Origin: Bacillota bacterium
Lineage (GTDB): Bacteria > Bacillota > Clostridia > Peptostreptococcales > Anaerovoracaceae
NCBI GenBank assembly: GCA_017386805.1
Contig: JAFOGM010000024.1
Span: 1 to 12,767, forward strand
Length of the DNA: 12,767 nt
Direction: 5' to 3'
This document shows, one piece after another, positions 1 through 7,563 of this stretch. The notes beneath the pieces were generated by a model. The model ran no database searches, was not told the DNA's origin, and saw only the letters and a program-made list of their open reading frames with translations. Positions within the stretch are counted from its first letter, which is position 1, and each line of letters opens with the position of its first letter. The translations under genes and the position numbers were made by a program.

Positions 1-1
1 A

Positions 2-412
2 GTCAATGCTGCCGACGATTATTTTACGGTCCTGGAAGAGAACAAGGGGTTGAAAAACCGCTGTGCTCAATTGGAAAAGGACAGCTCCCACTACGTTCAG
101 CTGTGGGATGAAGCGAAAAAGAATTTCCTTCAGTATAAGGAAAATGCACAGTCCAGCCTGGAACACCGCGATCAGCTGCAGAAGCTGTTCAATGAAAAGA
201 CCGTGGAATATTCCAGACTGTCCGATGCTTATGAAGAACTGAAGCGACAGAATCAGATGCTTCAGGCCCAGAGAGAAGTCAGCACGGAAAGTGCCGAACT
301 GATCAGCCAGCTGGAAAACAAATGCAAGGACATCGAAAGCAGTTTCTTTGACCTGCAGATGGAAAACATCCGACTGAAGGGTGAGCTGGATCAGTTCCGC
401 AAGAATTTGTAA
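2..412 (+). CDS. ZapA-like cell-division coiled-coil protein, 3' part (5' end outside window)
   Basis: The reading frame is open from base 2 to the TAA at 410-412, so this is the C-terminal ~136 residues of a gene that starts upstream. A TTG at 50 is in frame, but nothing suggests it is the real start. The first visible residues (VNAADDYFTVLEENKGLKNR) resemble the end of the ZapA globular domain, where an LNIAD-E-like segment enters the coiled coil. The rest is charged heptad-like sequence, rich in E, K, Q and L, with no membrane segment, ending in QMENIRLKGELDQFRKNL. ZapA binds and bundles FtsZ at the division ring. Many clostridial ZapA proteins have a long coiled-coil tail and lie just upstream of mutS2, as here (16 nt gap). 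The family call rests on a short stretch plus this neighbourhood, so another coiled-coil protein is possible. Confidence 0.62.
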   Translation, partial: VNAADDYFTVLEENKGLKNRCAQLEKDSSHYVQLWDEAKKNFLQYKENAQSSLEHRDQLQKLFNEKTVEYSRLSDAYEELKRQNQMLQAQREVSTESAELISQLENKCKDIESSFFDLQMENIRLKGELDQFRKNL

Positions 413-428
413 TACATTGGAGTAGTTT

Positions 429-2804
429 ATGAACGATAAAGCCCGGCGCGTGCTGGAGTACAACAAAATCATCGGCCTGCTTTCTGACATGGCGTCTTCT
501 TCTGTAACGAAGGAACGCATCGGAAAGCTTTCGCCCATGACGGAGGCCTGGAAGATTCGGGAAGCTCAGGAAGAGACCACGGAAGCTGTGAATGTGATCA
601 TGGCCAAGGGAGCCCTTCCCCTGGGCGGCTTCTACGATATCAACGGTCTGGCTCGCGTGGCGAAAAAGGGCGGAACGCTGAATATGAAACAGCTTCTGCA
701 GGTGTTATACAACCTGCAGGTTGCCAGAAATGCGGCCATCTTCCTGGGAAGTGACCTTCCCAAGGAACAGCTGCCCAAGATCATGGCTCTGGCGTCTGTC
801 ATCAGCGTTCAGAAGCGGCTGGAAGACGAAATCGACCGCTGCATCTTATCGGAAGACGAGATGGCAGACAGTGCCAGCCCGGAACTGAAGCGTCTGCGAA
901 GAGCTATTCTTCGCCAGAACGAAGATATCCGCGTGAAGATCAACAGCATGATCAACTCGCAGGAAAATAAAACTCTGCTTCAGGATTCCATCGTTACCAT
1001 TCGTCAGGGACGATACGTGATCCCTGTAAAGCAGGAACACAAGGGAAAGGTTTCCGGGATCGTCCACGACCAGTCCCAGACGGGAGCGACGCTGTTCATC
1101 GAGCCTCAGGCCATCGTCAATATGAACAATGAGCTTCGTGAACTGGAACTGCAGGAAAAGAAAGAAGTTCAGCGCATCCTGGCGGAATTATCCGGTCAGG
1201 TAGGTTTAGTGGAACGTGAAATCGCCAACAACCAGAAGATCCTTCTGGAACTGGACTTCATGTTCGCAAAGGGAAAACTTTCGGTGAAGATGAGGGGAAG
1301 TCAGCCCACCATCAACGATCAGGGATATCTGCGGATCAAGAATGGCCGCCATCCGCTGATCGACGCCAAGAAAGTGGTTCCCGTGACCGTGGCCCTGGGC
1401 CGCGACTATCACACCCTGGTCATCACCGGACCCAACACCGGCGGTAAGACCGTAACGCTGAAGACCATCGGGCTGTTTGCCATGATGGCCCAGAGCGGTC
1501 TCCACTTACCGGCGGACTGCGGAACGGAGATGCCCATCTATCACAAGATCTTCGCTGACATCGGCGACGAGCAGAGCATCGAACAGAGCTTGTCCACCTT
1601 CTCCTCTCACATGACCAATATCGTGTCCATTGTGAAGGAGTCCGACGACAGGACCCTGGTTCTCCTGGATGAACTCTGCGCCGGTACGGACCCCACCGAA
1701 GGGGCTGCCCTGGCAATCGCCATTCTGGGCGACCTGCAAAGCCGCGGAGCGGCCATTGCCGGAACGACTCACTATACGGAGCTGAAGAAGTATGCGCTGT
1801 CCACAGCGGGGGTACAGAACGCTTCCATGGAATTCGACGTGGAAACCCTGTCGCCCACCTACCGACTGCGGATCGGCGTACCGGGACGTTCCAATGCTTT
1901 CGAAATTTCCAAGAAGCTAGGATTGGACGACCACATCGTGGAACGGGCCGGAACCCTTCTGGAACGAGGGGACATCCAGTTCGAGGACGTGATCACGAAG
2001 ATCGAACAGGACAGAAAGGCTGCAGAAGCCGAGCGGGATGAAGCGATCCTGCTGAACATCGAAATGAAACGGCAGAAAGAAAAGCTGGAAGAAAAGGCTC
2101 AGCGCCTGGAGGAACAGAAAGATAAGATCCTGTCCCGCGCCAGAGAAGAAGCTGCCGACATGATAAAGGAGGCCAGAGAGCTCTCCGACAGGGTAGCCAA
2201 GGAGCTGCGACAGATGGAAAAGCTGCGGAATTCCGGCGAGATCGATCGCCGTCACGACAAGATCCGCGGCGAGCTGCGTGAGGCTTCCGGGAAGTACCGC
2301 GAAAAGGTCAAAGCGGTGGAAAACGATGCCCCTGTGAATCCGAATCTGCTGAAGATCGGTGATAGGGTCAAAGTTCTTACCGTGGACCAGAAGGGGAACG
2401 TCCTGACGCTGCCTGATTCCAAAGGGGACCTGCAGGTGCAGGTAGGGTTATTGAAACTGACTGTGAACTTGAAGAACATCTCCAAGATCCAGGAAAACGG
2501 TTCCACAAAAGAGGTAGTAAAACAGAAGTACGGTGCGTTGTATCGCAGTAAGGCACAAAGCGTCAGCATTTCCTGCAACGTGATCGGAAAAACTCTGGAT
2601 GAGGCGGAAGACATCGTCGATAAATATCTGGACGACGCTTTCATGGCAGGGTTGAAAGAAGTATCCGTGATCCACGGGCGAGGCGCAGGGATCCTGCGAG
2701 AAGGGCTTCAGAAGATGATGAAGCGTCATAAGCACGTGGCCAGCTATCGTAAGGGTGCTTACAACGAAGGCGGCGACGGTGTAACCGTTGTGACTTTGAA
2801 GTAG
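429..2804 (+). CDS. mutS2: MutS2 / RqcU family ATPase with Smr domain
   Basis: At 791 residues this is full length for MutS2. An ATG at 429 follows TGGAG with a 6-nt spacer. The N-terminal half is the MutS core and clamp helices. The ABC-type ATPase has Walker A GPNTGGKT at residues 334-341, Walker B LVLLDE with D414/E415, signature region CAGTDPTEGAALA and the switch THYTELKKYA. A long coiled coil (about 515-640) leads to a KOW-like segment and a C-terminal Smr domain with HGRGAG from H749. MutS2 lacks the mismatch-recognition domain of MutS. In Bacillus it acts on collided ribosomes (splitting, ribosome quality control) and has been linked to recombination suppression. One oddity is that the usual LDxRG-like motif at the start of Smr reads CNVIGK (716-721), so the acidic and arginine positions look replaced. 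The gene sits in a close plus-strand series with the zapA-like gene before it and the DUF523 gene 18 nt after it. Confidence 0.96.
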   Translation: MNDKARRVLEYNKIIGLLSDMASSSVTKERIGKLSPMTEAWKIREAQEETTEAVNVIMAKGALPLGGFYDINGLARVAKKGGTLNMKQLLQVLYNLQVARNAAIFLGSDLPKEQLPKIMALASVISVQKRLEDEIDRCILSEDEMADSASPELKRLRRAILRQNEDIRVKINSMINSQENKTLLQDSIVTIRQGRYVIPVKQEHKGKVSGIVHDQSQTGATLFIEPQAIVNMNNELRELELQEKKEVQRILAELSGQVGLVEREIANNQKILLELDFMFAKGKLSVKMRGSQPTINDQGYLRIKNGRHPLIDAKKVVPVTVALGRDYHTLVITGPNTGGKTVTLKTIGLFAMMAQSGLHLPADCGTEMPIYHKIFADIGDEQSIEQSLSTFSSHMTNIVSIVKESDDRTLVLLDELCAGTDPTEGAALAIAILGDLQSRGAAIAGTTHYTELKKYALSTAGVQNASMEFDVETLSPTYRLRIGVPGRSNAFEISKKLGLDDHIVERAGTLLERGDIQFEDVITKIEQDRKAAEAERDEAILLNIEMKRQKEKLEEKAQRLEEQKDKILSRAREEAADMIKEARELSDRVAKELRQMEKLRNSGEIDRRHDKIRGELREASGKYREKVKAVENDAPVNPNLLKIGDRVKVLTVDQKGNVLTLPDSKGDLQVQVGLLKLTVNLKNISKIQENGSTKEVVKQKYGALYRSKAQSVSISCNVIGKTLDEAEDIVDKYLDDAFMAGLKEVSVIHGRGAGILREGLQKMMKRHKHVASYRKGAYNEGGDGVTVVTLK

Positions 2805-2822
2805 GCGACCGGAGGAAGATGT

Positions 2823-3287
2823 ATGATTATTGTAAGCGGCTGTCTTTTGGGAATCCCCTGTAAATATGACGGCGGTACCAATTTATCGAAAGACGTCAAA
2901 GAATATCTGACAGATAAAAGCTATGCTATGGTCTGTCCGGAAACCATGGGCGGTCTTTCCGCACCTCGTCCTCCTGCAGAAATCGTAGGAGACCGGGTGA
3001 TCAATAACCAGAACGAAGACGTGACAGAAGCCTTTCGTCTCGGTGCAGAAAAAGCATGGAGACTGGCCTGTGAACGAGCAGAAGAAAAAGGTGAGGATAT
3101 CACGCTGGCGATTTTAAAAGCCAGAAGTCCGTCCTGCGGATCCGGAAGGATCTATGACGGGACCTTCGCCGGTGTGGTTACCGACGGAGATGGGATCTTT
3201 GCCGCTTTGTTAAAAGAAAAAGGCATCAAAGTGATTACAGAAGATGAGCTTGAAGCTTACATAGAGGAGGAAACATCCAATGATTGA
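2823..3287 (+). CDS. DUF523 family protein, TudS-like iron-sulfur desulfurase/desulfidase
   Basis: A 154-residue single-domain protein, the usual length for DUF523. The ATG at 2823 follows GGAGGA around 2811-2816. Family hallmarks are the start MIIVSGCLLG..C (C7, C13), the GGLS.PRPPAEI block with the preceding VCPE (C38, E39), and ARSPSCGSGRIYDG with C105. A characterised DUF523 member, TudS, uses a cysteine-bound [4Fe-4S] cluster to remove sulfur from 2-thiouracil. C7, C38 and C105 are plausible ligands here, but that assignment is inference. It may salvage or detoxify thiolated pyrimidines from tRNA turnover. The substrate in this organism cannot be read from sequence. The last 8 nt overlap the start of argS, so the two are probably translationally coupled. 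Confidence 0.85.
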   Translation: MIIVSGCLLGIPCKYDGGTNLSKDVKEYLTDKSYAMVCPETMGGLSAPRPPAEIVGDRVINNQNEDVTEAFRLGAEKAWRLACERAEEKGEDITLAILKARSPSCGSGRIYDGTFAGVVTDGDGIFAALLKEKGIKVITEDELEAYIEEETSND

Positions 3288-5013
3288 TTTTAAGAAACAG
3301 ATTGCAGAAGCCCTGGCTGGAGCTGTGGAAGGACTGACTGCAGAAGAAATTTATACTATGATCGAAATCCCCGGCGATGCGAAGATGGGCGACTATGCGT
3401 TCCCCTGCTTCCGTCTGGCAAAGACCATGAGAAAGGCTCCCCAGATGATCGCTGCAGGCGTTGCAGAAGCCATCCAGGGCAACAAGATGTTCGCCAAGGT
3501 GGAACAGGTCAATGCTTACGTAAATAGGTTCATGGACCGCGGTGAATTTACCGTTCAGACTGTGGCTTCCGTTGCAGAAGAAAAGGACGATTTCGGCCGC
3601 AGCGACCTGGGTAAGGGTAAGCTGGCAATCGTGGAATTCTCTTCCCCCAACATTGCAAAGCCCTTCCATATCGGTCACATCAGAAGTACCGTTATCGGTA
3701 ACTCCATTTATAAGATCTACGATTTCCTGGGTTATGACACCGTTCGTATCAACCATCTGGGTGACTACGGTACTCAGTTCGGTAAGATGATCGTTGCTTA
3801 CAGACGTTGGGGTAAGAAGGAAGACGTTATCGCAGAACCTATCAAGACCCTGCTGTCCTACTACGTGAAGTTCCACGAAGAAGCGGACAACGATCCCTCT
3901 CTGGAAGAAGAAGCAAGAGCTACCTTCACCCGTCTGGAAAACGGCGAACCGGAAGAAACCGAACTGTGGCAGTGGTTCCGCGATGAATCTCTGAAGGAAT
4001 TCATGCGTGTATACAACATGTTGGGCATCGAATTCGACTCCTATGCTGGTGAGAGCTTCTACTCCGACAAGATGCAGCGCGTTCTGGATGAACTGAAGGA
4101 TAAGGGCCTGCTGAAGCTGTCCGAAGGTGCACAGATCGTGGACCTGGAAGAAGCAAAGCTGCCTCCTGCGCTGATCACCAAGAGCGACGGTTCTTCCCTG
4201 TACATCACCCGTGACATTGCGGCAGCTCTGTACAGAAAGGAACACTACGACTTCCACAAGAACATCTACGTTGTAGCTTCCCAGCAGAACCTGCACTTCC
4301 AGCAGTGGTTCAAGGTGGTTGAAATGATGGGTTACGATTGGGCGAAGGAATGCGTTCACGTTCCCTTCGGTCTGGTAAGCTTAGAAGAAGGTACCATGTC
4401 CACCCGTCACGGCCGCGTAGTCTTCCTGGAAGACGTACTGAAGGGCGCTGTGGAAAAGACCAGCCAGATCATCCGCGAAAAGAGCATCGCCAAGGGTCAC
4501 CTGAGCGAAGAAGAAATGGAAGAAACCGCAAAGGTGGTTGGTATCGGTGCGGTTATGTTCAACGAACTGTCCAACATGAAGATCAAGGACTACACCTTCA
4601 AGTGGGACAAGGTCCTGAACTTCGAAGGTGAAACCGGTCCTTACGTTCAGTATACTCACGCTCGTGCAGCTACCGTTCTGAGAAATGCAGAAGATGCTCT
4701 GAAGGCAGCACTGGAAAATCCGGCTGCAGTGGACACCAGCTACATCTCCAGCGACAGCGCTTACGAACTGGCGAAGCTGATCTACAGATTCCCGCAGGTT
4801 GTTGTTGACGCCGGTGAAAAGTACGAACCTTCCATCGTGACCCGTCACGTTGTGGACATCGCTCAGGGCTTCAACAAGTTCTACCACGATGAACACATCC
4901 TGGTGGACAACGAAGAAGAAAAGAAGGCAAAGGTGCTGCTGACCTACGCAGCAAAGCAGACCATCAAGAACGGTCTGGCTCTGCTGGGTATCAAGGCTCC
5001 GGAAAAGATGTAA
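3280..5013 (+). CDS. argS: Arginine-tRNA ligase (class Ic aminoacyl-tRNA synthetase)
   Basis: A 577-residue protein, normal for bacterial ArgRS. It charges tRNA-Arg with arginine using ATP in the cytoplasm. The ATG at 3280 lies inside the end of the DUF523 gene and follows a strong AGGAGG at about 3265-3271. Domains in order are: an N-terminal Add-1 tRNA-binding domain (about 1-100), a Rossmann catalytic core with SSPNIAKPFHIGH (HIGH motif 130-133), the ArgRS form of the KMSKS loop (GTMSTRHG, M373-G378), and an all-helical DALR anticodon-binding domain starting near YVQYTHARA. ArgRS enzymes commonly lack the canonical second lysine of KMSKS and need tRNA for amino-acid activation, so this loop is normal. 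Codon use is strongly biased to GAA, AAG, CTG and GGT, as expected for a well-expressed gene. No T-box leader is possible because the start is embedded in the upstream gene. Confidence 0.97.
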   Translation: MIDFKKQIAEALAGAVEGLTAEEIYTMIEIPGDAKMGDYAFPCFRLAKTMRKAPQMIAAGVAEAIQGNKMFAKVEQVNAYVNRFMDRGEFTVQTVASVAEEKDDFGRSDLGKGKLAIVEFSSPNIAKPFHIGHIRSTVIGNSIYKIYDFLGYDTVRINHLGDYGTQFGKMIVAYRRWGKKEDVIAEPIKTLLSYYVKFHEEADNDPSLEEEARATFTRLENGEPEETELWQWFRDESLKEFMRVYNMLGIEFDSYAGESFYSDKMQRVLDELKDKGLLKLSEGAQIVDLEEAKLPPALITKSDGSSLYITRDIAAALYRKEHYDFHKNIYVVASQQNLHFQQWFKVVEMMGYDWAKECVHVPFGLVSLEEGTMSTRHGRVVFLEDVLKGAVEKTSQIIREKSIAKGHLSEEEMEETAKVVGIGAVMFNELSNMKIKDYTFKWDKVLNFEGETGPYVQYTHARAATVLRNAEDALKAALENPAAVDTSYISSDSAYELAKLIYRFPQVVVDAGEKYEPSIVTRHVVDIAQGFNKFYHDEHILVDNEEEKKAKVLLTYAAKQTIKNGLALLGIKAPEKM

Positions 5014-5014
5014 T

Positions 5015-5887
5015 ATGCGTTACGAAGGAAGCGTATACAGACCGCCCAGTGAGGCTTACAGCCTGATCGTCCAGGTGACCATCGGCTGTTCTCATAATAA
5101 ATGTACCTTCTGCTCCATGTATAAGGAAAAACAGTTCCGTGTACGTAAAGTGGAAGAAGTTCTGGAAGATCTGCAGTGGGCCAGAAAGGCCTACCGCCGT
5201 ATCGAACGTATCTTCCTGGCTGACGGGGATGCTCTGGTCCTGACCAACGAAAAATTGATGGTCATCATGGACGAGATCAACCGCCTGTTCCCGGAATGTC
5301 AGCGTGTGGGGATCTATTCCCGCGCCGGAGATATTCTCCGAAAGACACCGGAAGAACTGGTCCAGCTGAGAGATGCGGGCTTAAAGATCTTCTATATCGG
5401 TGCCGAATCCGGAAGCGACCGCGTCCTGAAGGAAATCAACAAAGGCGAAACCGCAGCCGACCTGATCGCAGCGGTACGTCGTACGGAAGAAGCGGGAATC
5501 GCCGCTTCCGTGACCTTCATCTCCGGTCTGGCAGGAGCTGACAACTGGGAAGAACATGCCATTGAAACAGGAAAGATGATCAGTGCCATGGAACCCTCCT
5601 ATGCCAGCCTTCTGACGTTGATGTCCGAGCCTGCGGCTCCCATCTACCATGACATCAACAGCGGAAAATTTAAGCTGCTGAGCCCGGCGCAGGTTCTGGA
5701 AGAAACCGCTCTTCTCATTGAAAACATCAACGTTTCCAAGAAGTGTGTGTTCCGTTCCAACCATGCATCCAACTACCTGTCCTTAAAGGGAGACCTTCCC
5801 TACGACAAACAGATGATGCTGGATCAGATCGCTTATGCCAAAAAGAATCTGGCCATGCTGAAGCCGGAATACTTCCGTGCACTATAA
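5015..5887 (+). CDS. Radical SAM protein with Cx4Cx2C cluster motif
   Basis: A 290-residue protein starting 1 nt after the argS stop, so it is probably expressed with argS by coupled translation; the only upstream purine run is GGAAAAG. The radical SAM barrel is recognisable from the iron-sulfur loop GCSHNKCTFCSMYK (C25, C30, C33), the DGDA segment (70-73), the YSRAGDIL strand (101-108) and the GAESGSD S-adenosylmethionine-contact region (129-135). The cysteine spacing is Cx4Cx2C instead of the canonical Cx3Cx2C. There is no B12-binding, TRAM or SPASM domain, and the C-terminus is a simple helical end. It belongs to a group usually annotated only as 'radical SAM protein' in anaerobes, and I cannot assign a substrate. 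A terminator follows directly. The neighbouring TudS-like and argS genes hint at tRNA or nucleobase chemistry, but that is only a contextual idea. Confidence 0.88.
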   Translation: MRYEGSVYRPPSEAYSLIVQVTIGCSHNKCTFCSMYKEKQFRVRKVEEVLEDLQWARKAYRRIERIFLADGDALVLTNEKLMVIMDEINRLFPECQRVGIYSRAGDILRKTPEELVQLRDAGLKIFYIGAESGSDRVLKEINKGETAADLIAAVRRTEEAGIAASVTFISGLAGADNWEEHAIETGKMISAMEPSYASLLTLMSEPAAPIYHDINSGKFKLLSPAQVLEETALLIENINVSKKCVFRSNHASNYLSLKGDLPYDKQMMLDQIAYAKKNLAMLKPEYFRAL

Positions 5888-5899
5888 GAAATATCATGA

Positions 5900-5930
5900 C
5901 CCTGGAGAACCATTCTCCGGGGTTTTTCTT
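5900..5930 (+). terminator. Rho-independent terminator after the radical SAM gene
   Basis: CCCTGGAGAA (5900-5909) pairs with TTCTCCGGGG (5913-5922) around a 3-nt CCA loop. All ten pairs form, with one G-U wobble, followed by TTTTTCTT. It starts 12 nt after the stop codon and closes the mutS2-argS gene series. Confidence 0.88.
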
Positions 5931-5933
5931 TGG

Positions 5934-5962
5934 TTGAATACCGAAGAAAAGTGTGGTAGAAT
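5934..5962 (+). promoter_or_regulatory. Sigma-A-type promoter for the DUF4080-TPR-iorAB unit
   Basis: TTGAAT (5934-5939) and TAGAAT (5957-5962) are separated by exactly 17 bp, with an extended -10 TGG just before the second hexamer. It lies immediately after a terminator and about 70 nt before the first start codon, which fits a primary promoter. Transcription would begin near 5969. Confidence 0.72.
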
Positions 5963-5974
5963 AACATATTAATA

Positions 5975-6015
5975 GTCGGAACATTTGTGAAATATCTCAG
6001 AAAACCCGACAAATG
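5975..6015 (+). promoter_or_regulatory. Leader with two overlapping, mutually exclusive stems before the DUF4080 start
   Basis: In the predicted 5' untranslated region, CATTTGT (5982-5988) is the exact reverse complement of ACAAATG (6009-6015), and GTCGG (5975-5979) of CCGAC (6006-6010). The right arms share bases 6009-6010, so both full stems cannot form together. The 7-bp stem ends directly at the GAGAGG ribosome binding site (6015-6020). The loops are 20 and 26 nt, so stability is modest and it may be incidental. Confidence 0.3.
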
Positions 6016-6030
6016 AGAGGAAAACCGTAC

Positions 6031-7563
6031 ATGAAGATCCTGCTGACTACATTGAACTCCAAATATGTACATTCCAATCTGGCGTTGAAGTATCTGTACG
6101 CCGTGGCTCAGCCCTGGGCGGACCACGTGGAGCTGAAGGAATACACCATCAACAATACGTCGGATTACGTGTTTGGGGAGTTGATCCGCGGAGATTACGA
6201 TGTGATCTGTTTCTCCTGCTATATTTGGAACATTCGACAGATTTGTGATCTGGCTGAAAATATCAAGAAAGCCCGTCCCAAGGTGAGAATCGCTTTGGGC
6301 GGTCCGGAAGTCAGCTTTGAAACGGAAGCCTTTCTGAAGGAACATGACTGGGCTGATTTCATTCTGATGGGTGAGGGAGAAGGCGTATTCAAGCGCTTTT
6401 TGGAAGAACTCTTCACGGATACACCGGACTTCGCTGCGGTAGATGGCCTGGCCTGGAGAAAGCTTGAAGATGAAAACTGCGAAGCGGCTGCCAAAATTAT
6501 GGTGAATTCTCCTGCGGCGGTTCTCCCTATGAACGAGATTCCGTTCCCCTATGAATATTTACCGGCAGAGGACGATAAAGTTCTGTACTATGAATCCTCC
6601 CGCGGTTGTCCCTTCTGCTGCGCCTACTGTCTGTCCTCTGTGGACAAGACCATCCGGGCGCTGCCATTGGAACGGGTAAAAGAAGAATTAAGCTACTTTA
6701 TATATAAGAAGGTAAAACAGGTCAAATTCATCGACCGGACCTTCAATTACGATCTGGAACGCAGTAAGGAAATTTTCCGTTACCTCATTGAACGGGATAA
6801 CGGTGTAACCAACTTCCACTTTGAAATCTGCGGGGACCTGATCGATGAGGAGATGCTGGAATTGCTGAAAACAGCCCGACCGGGACTGTTCCAGTTCGAG
6901 ATCGGCGTTCAGTCCACCAATCGTCAGGTACTGAAAAACTGCGGCCGTGGCGGTGACTTTGGAAAGCTGTCCTGGACAGTGGAATCCATCCGCGACATGG
7001 GGAACATCCACCTGCATCTGGATCTGATTGCCGGGCTTCCCGGCGAAGATTTCAAAAGCTTCCGAACCTCCTTCAACGATGTGTATCGATTGAAGCCGGA
7101 TGCCTTACAGCTGGGCTTTTTGAAAGTCCTGAAGGGGTCACCCATGATGGCCATGGCGGAGGAATTCGGCATCGTCTGGAGACGTCAGGCACCTTACGAA
7201 ACGCTGTTCACCAAGGATATCGGTGCAGAGGAATTGGTCCGTCTGAAGATGATCGAGGAACTGCTGGATCTGTACTGGAACCGCGGCGGTTTCGCTCATA
7301 CGATCAACTTTATGACCGATGTGGAATTCGACGAACCCTTTGATTTTTACGACACATTCGCGAAGTATTACTTCGCTGAGGGACATCACCACAAGTCCCA
7401 TAAAAAAGAAGATCTCTACCGGATCTTAGATGCCTTCGGCGCGACGCTAGATGAAGGCGATGCTGCAGAAGATGTCCGTACCCTGCTGATGAAAGACATG
7501 CAGGAGACGTTGAATCCGGAGGCAATCAAAAAATTTGAAAAGAAAGGCTGGGAACTTTCATGA
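6031..7563 (+). CDS. B12-binding-type radical SAM protein, DUF4080 family
   Basis: I prefer the ATG at 6031 (510 residues) over the in-frame ATG at 6013, because GAGAGG lies 10 nt before it and family members begin MKILLTTLN.KY.HS, as this one does. The N-terminal ~140 residues form a cobalamin-binding-like Rossmann domain (VICFSCYIWNIRQ, then ALGGPEVSFE and MGEGEGVF). The radical SAM core has SSRGCPFCCAYCLSS with canonical Cx3Cx2C cysteines at 193, 197 and 200, followed by FIDRTFN and FEIGVQSTN. The C-terminal ~150 residues match the DUF4080 extension. Such proteins are common in anaerobes and their reaction is unknown. The classical DxHxxG cobalamin-binding motif is not evident, so real B12 use is uncertain. 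The TGA overlaps the ATG of the TPR gene (ATGA). Confidence 0.88.
   Translation: MKILLTTLNSKYVHSNLALKYLYAVAQPWADHVELKEYTINNTSDYVFGELIRGDYDVICFSCYIWNIRQICDLAENIKKARPKVRIALGGPEVSFETEAFLKEHDWADFILMGEGEGVFKRFLEELFTDTPDFAAVDGLAWRKLEDENCEAAAKIMVNSPAAVLPMNEIPFPYEYLPAEDDKVLYYESSRGCPFCCAYCLSSVDKTIRALPLERVKEELSYFIYKKVKQVKFIDRTFNYDLERSKEIFRYLIERDNGVTNFHFEICGDLIDEEMLELLKTARPGLFQFEIGVQSTNRQVLKNCGRGGDFGKLSWTVESIRDMGNIHLHLDLIAGLPGEDFKSFRTSFNDVYRLKPDALQLGFLKVLKGSPMMAMAEEFGIVWRRQAPYETLFTKDIGAEELVRLKMIEELLDLYWNRGGFAHTINFMTDVEFDEPFDFYDTFAKYYFAEGHHHKSHKKEDLYRILDAFGATLDEGDAAEDVRTLLMKDMQETLNPEAIKKFEKKGWELS

Noticed and set aside
3235..4359. Minus-strand open frame of 374 codons across argS
   Set aside because: It is the complement of a strongly biased housekeeping gene, with no recognisable domain and no Shine-Dalgarno context of note.
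6013..6030. ATG at 6013 as start of the DUF4080 gene
   Set aside because: No Shine-Dalgarno precedes it, while GAGAGG precedes the ATG at 6031, and family members start MKILLTTLN.
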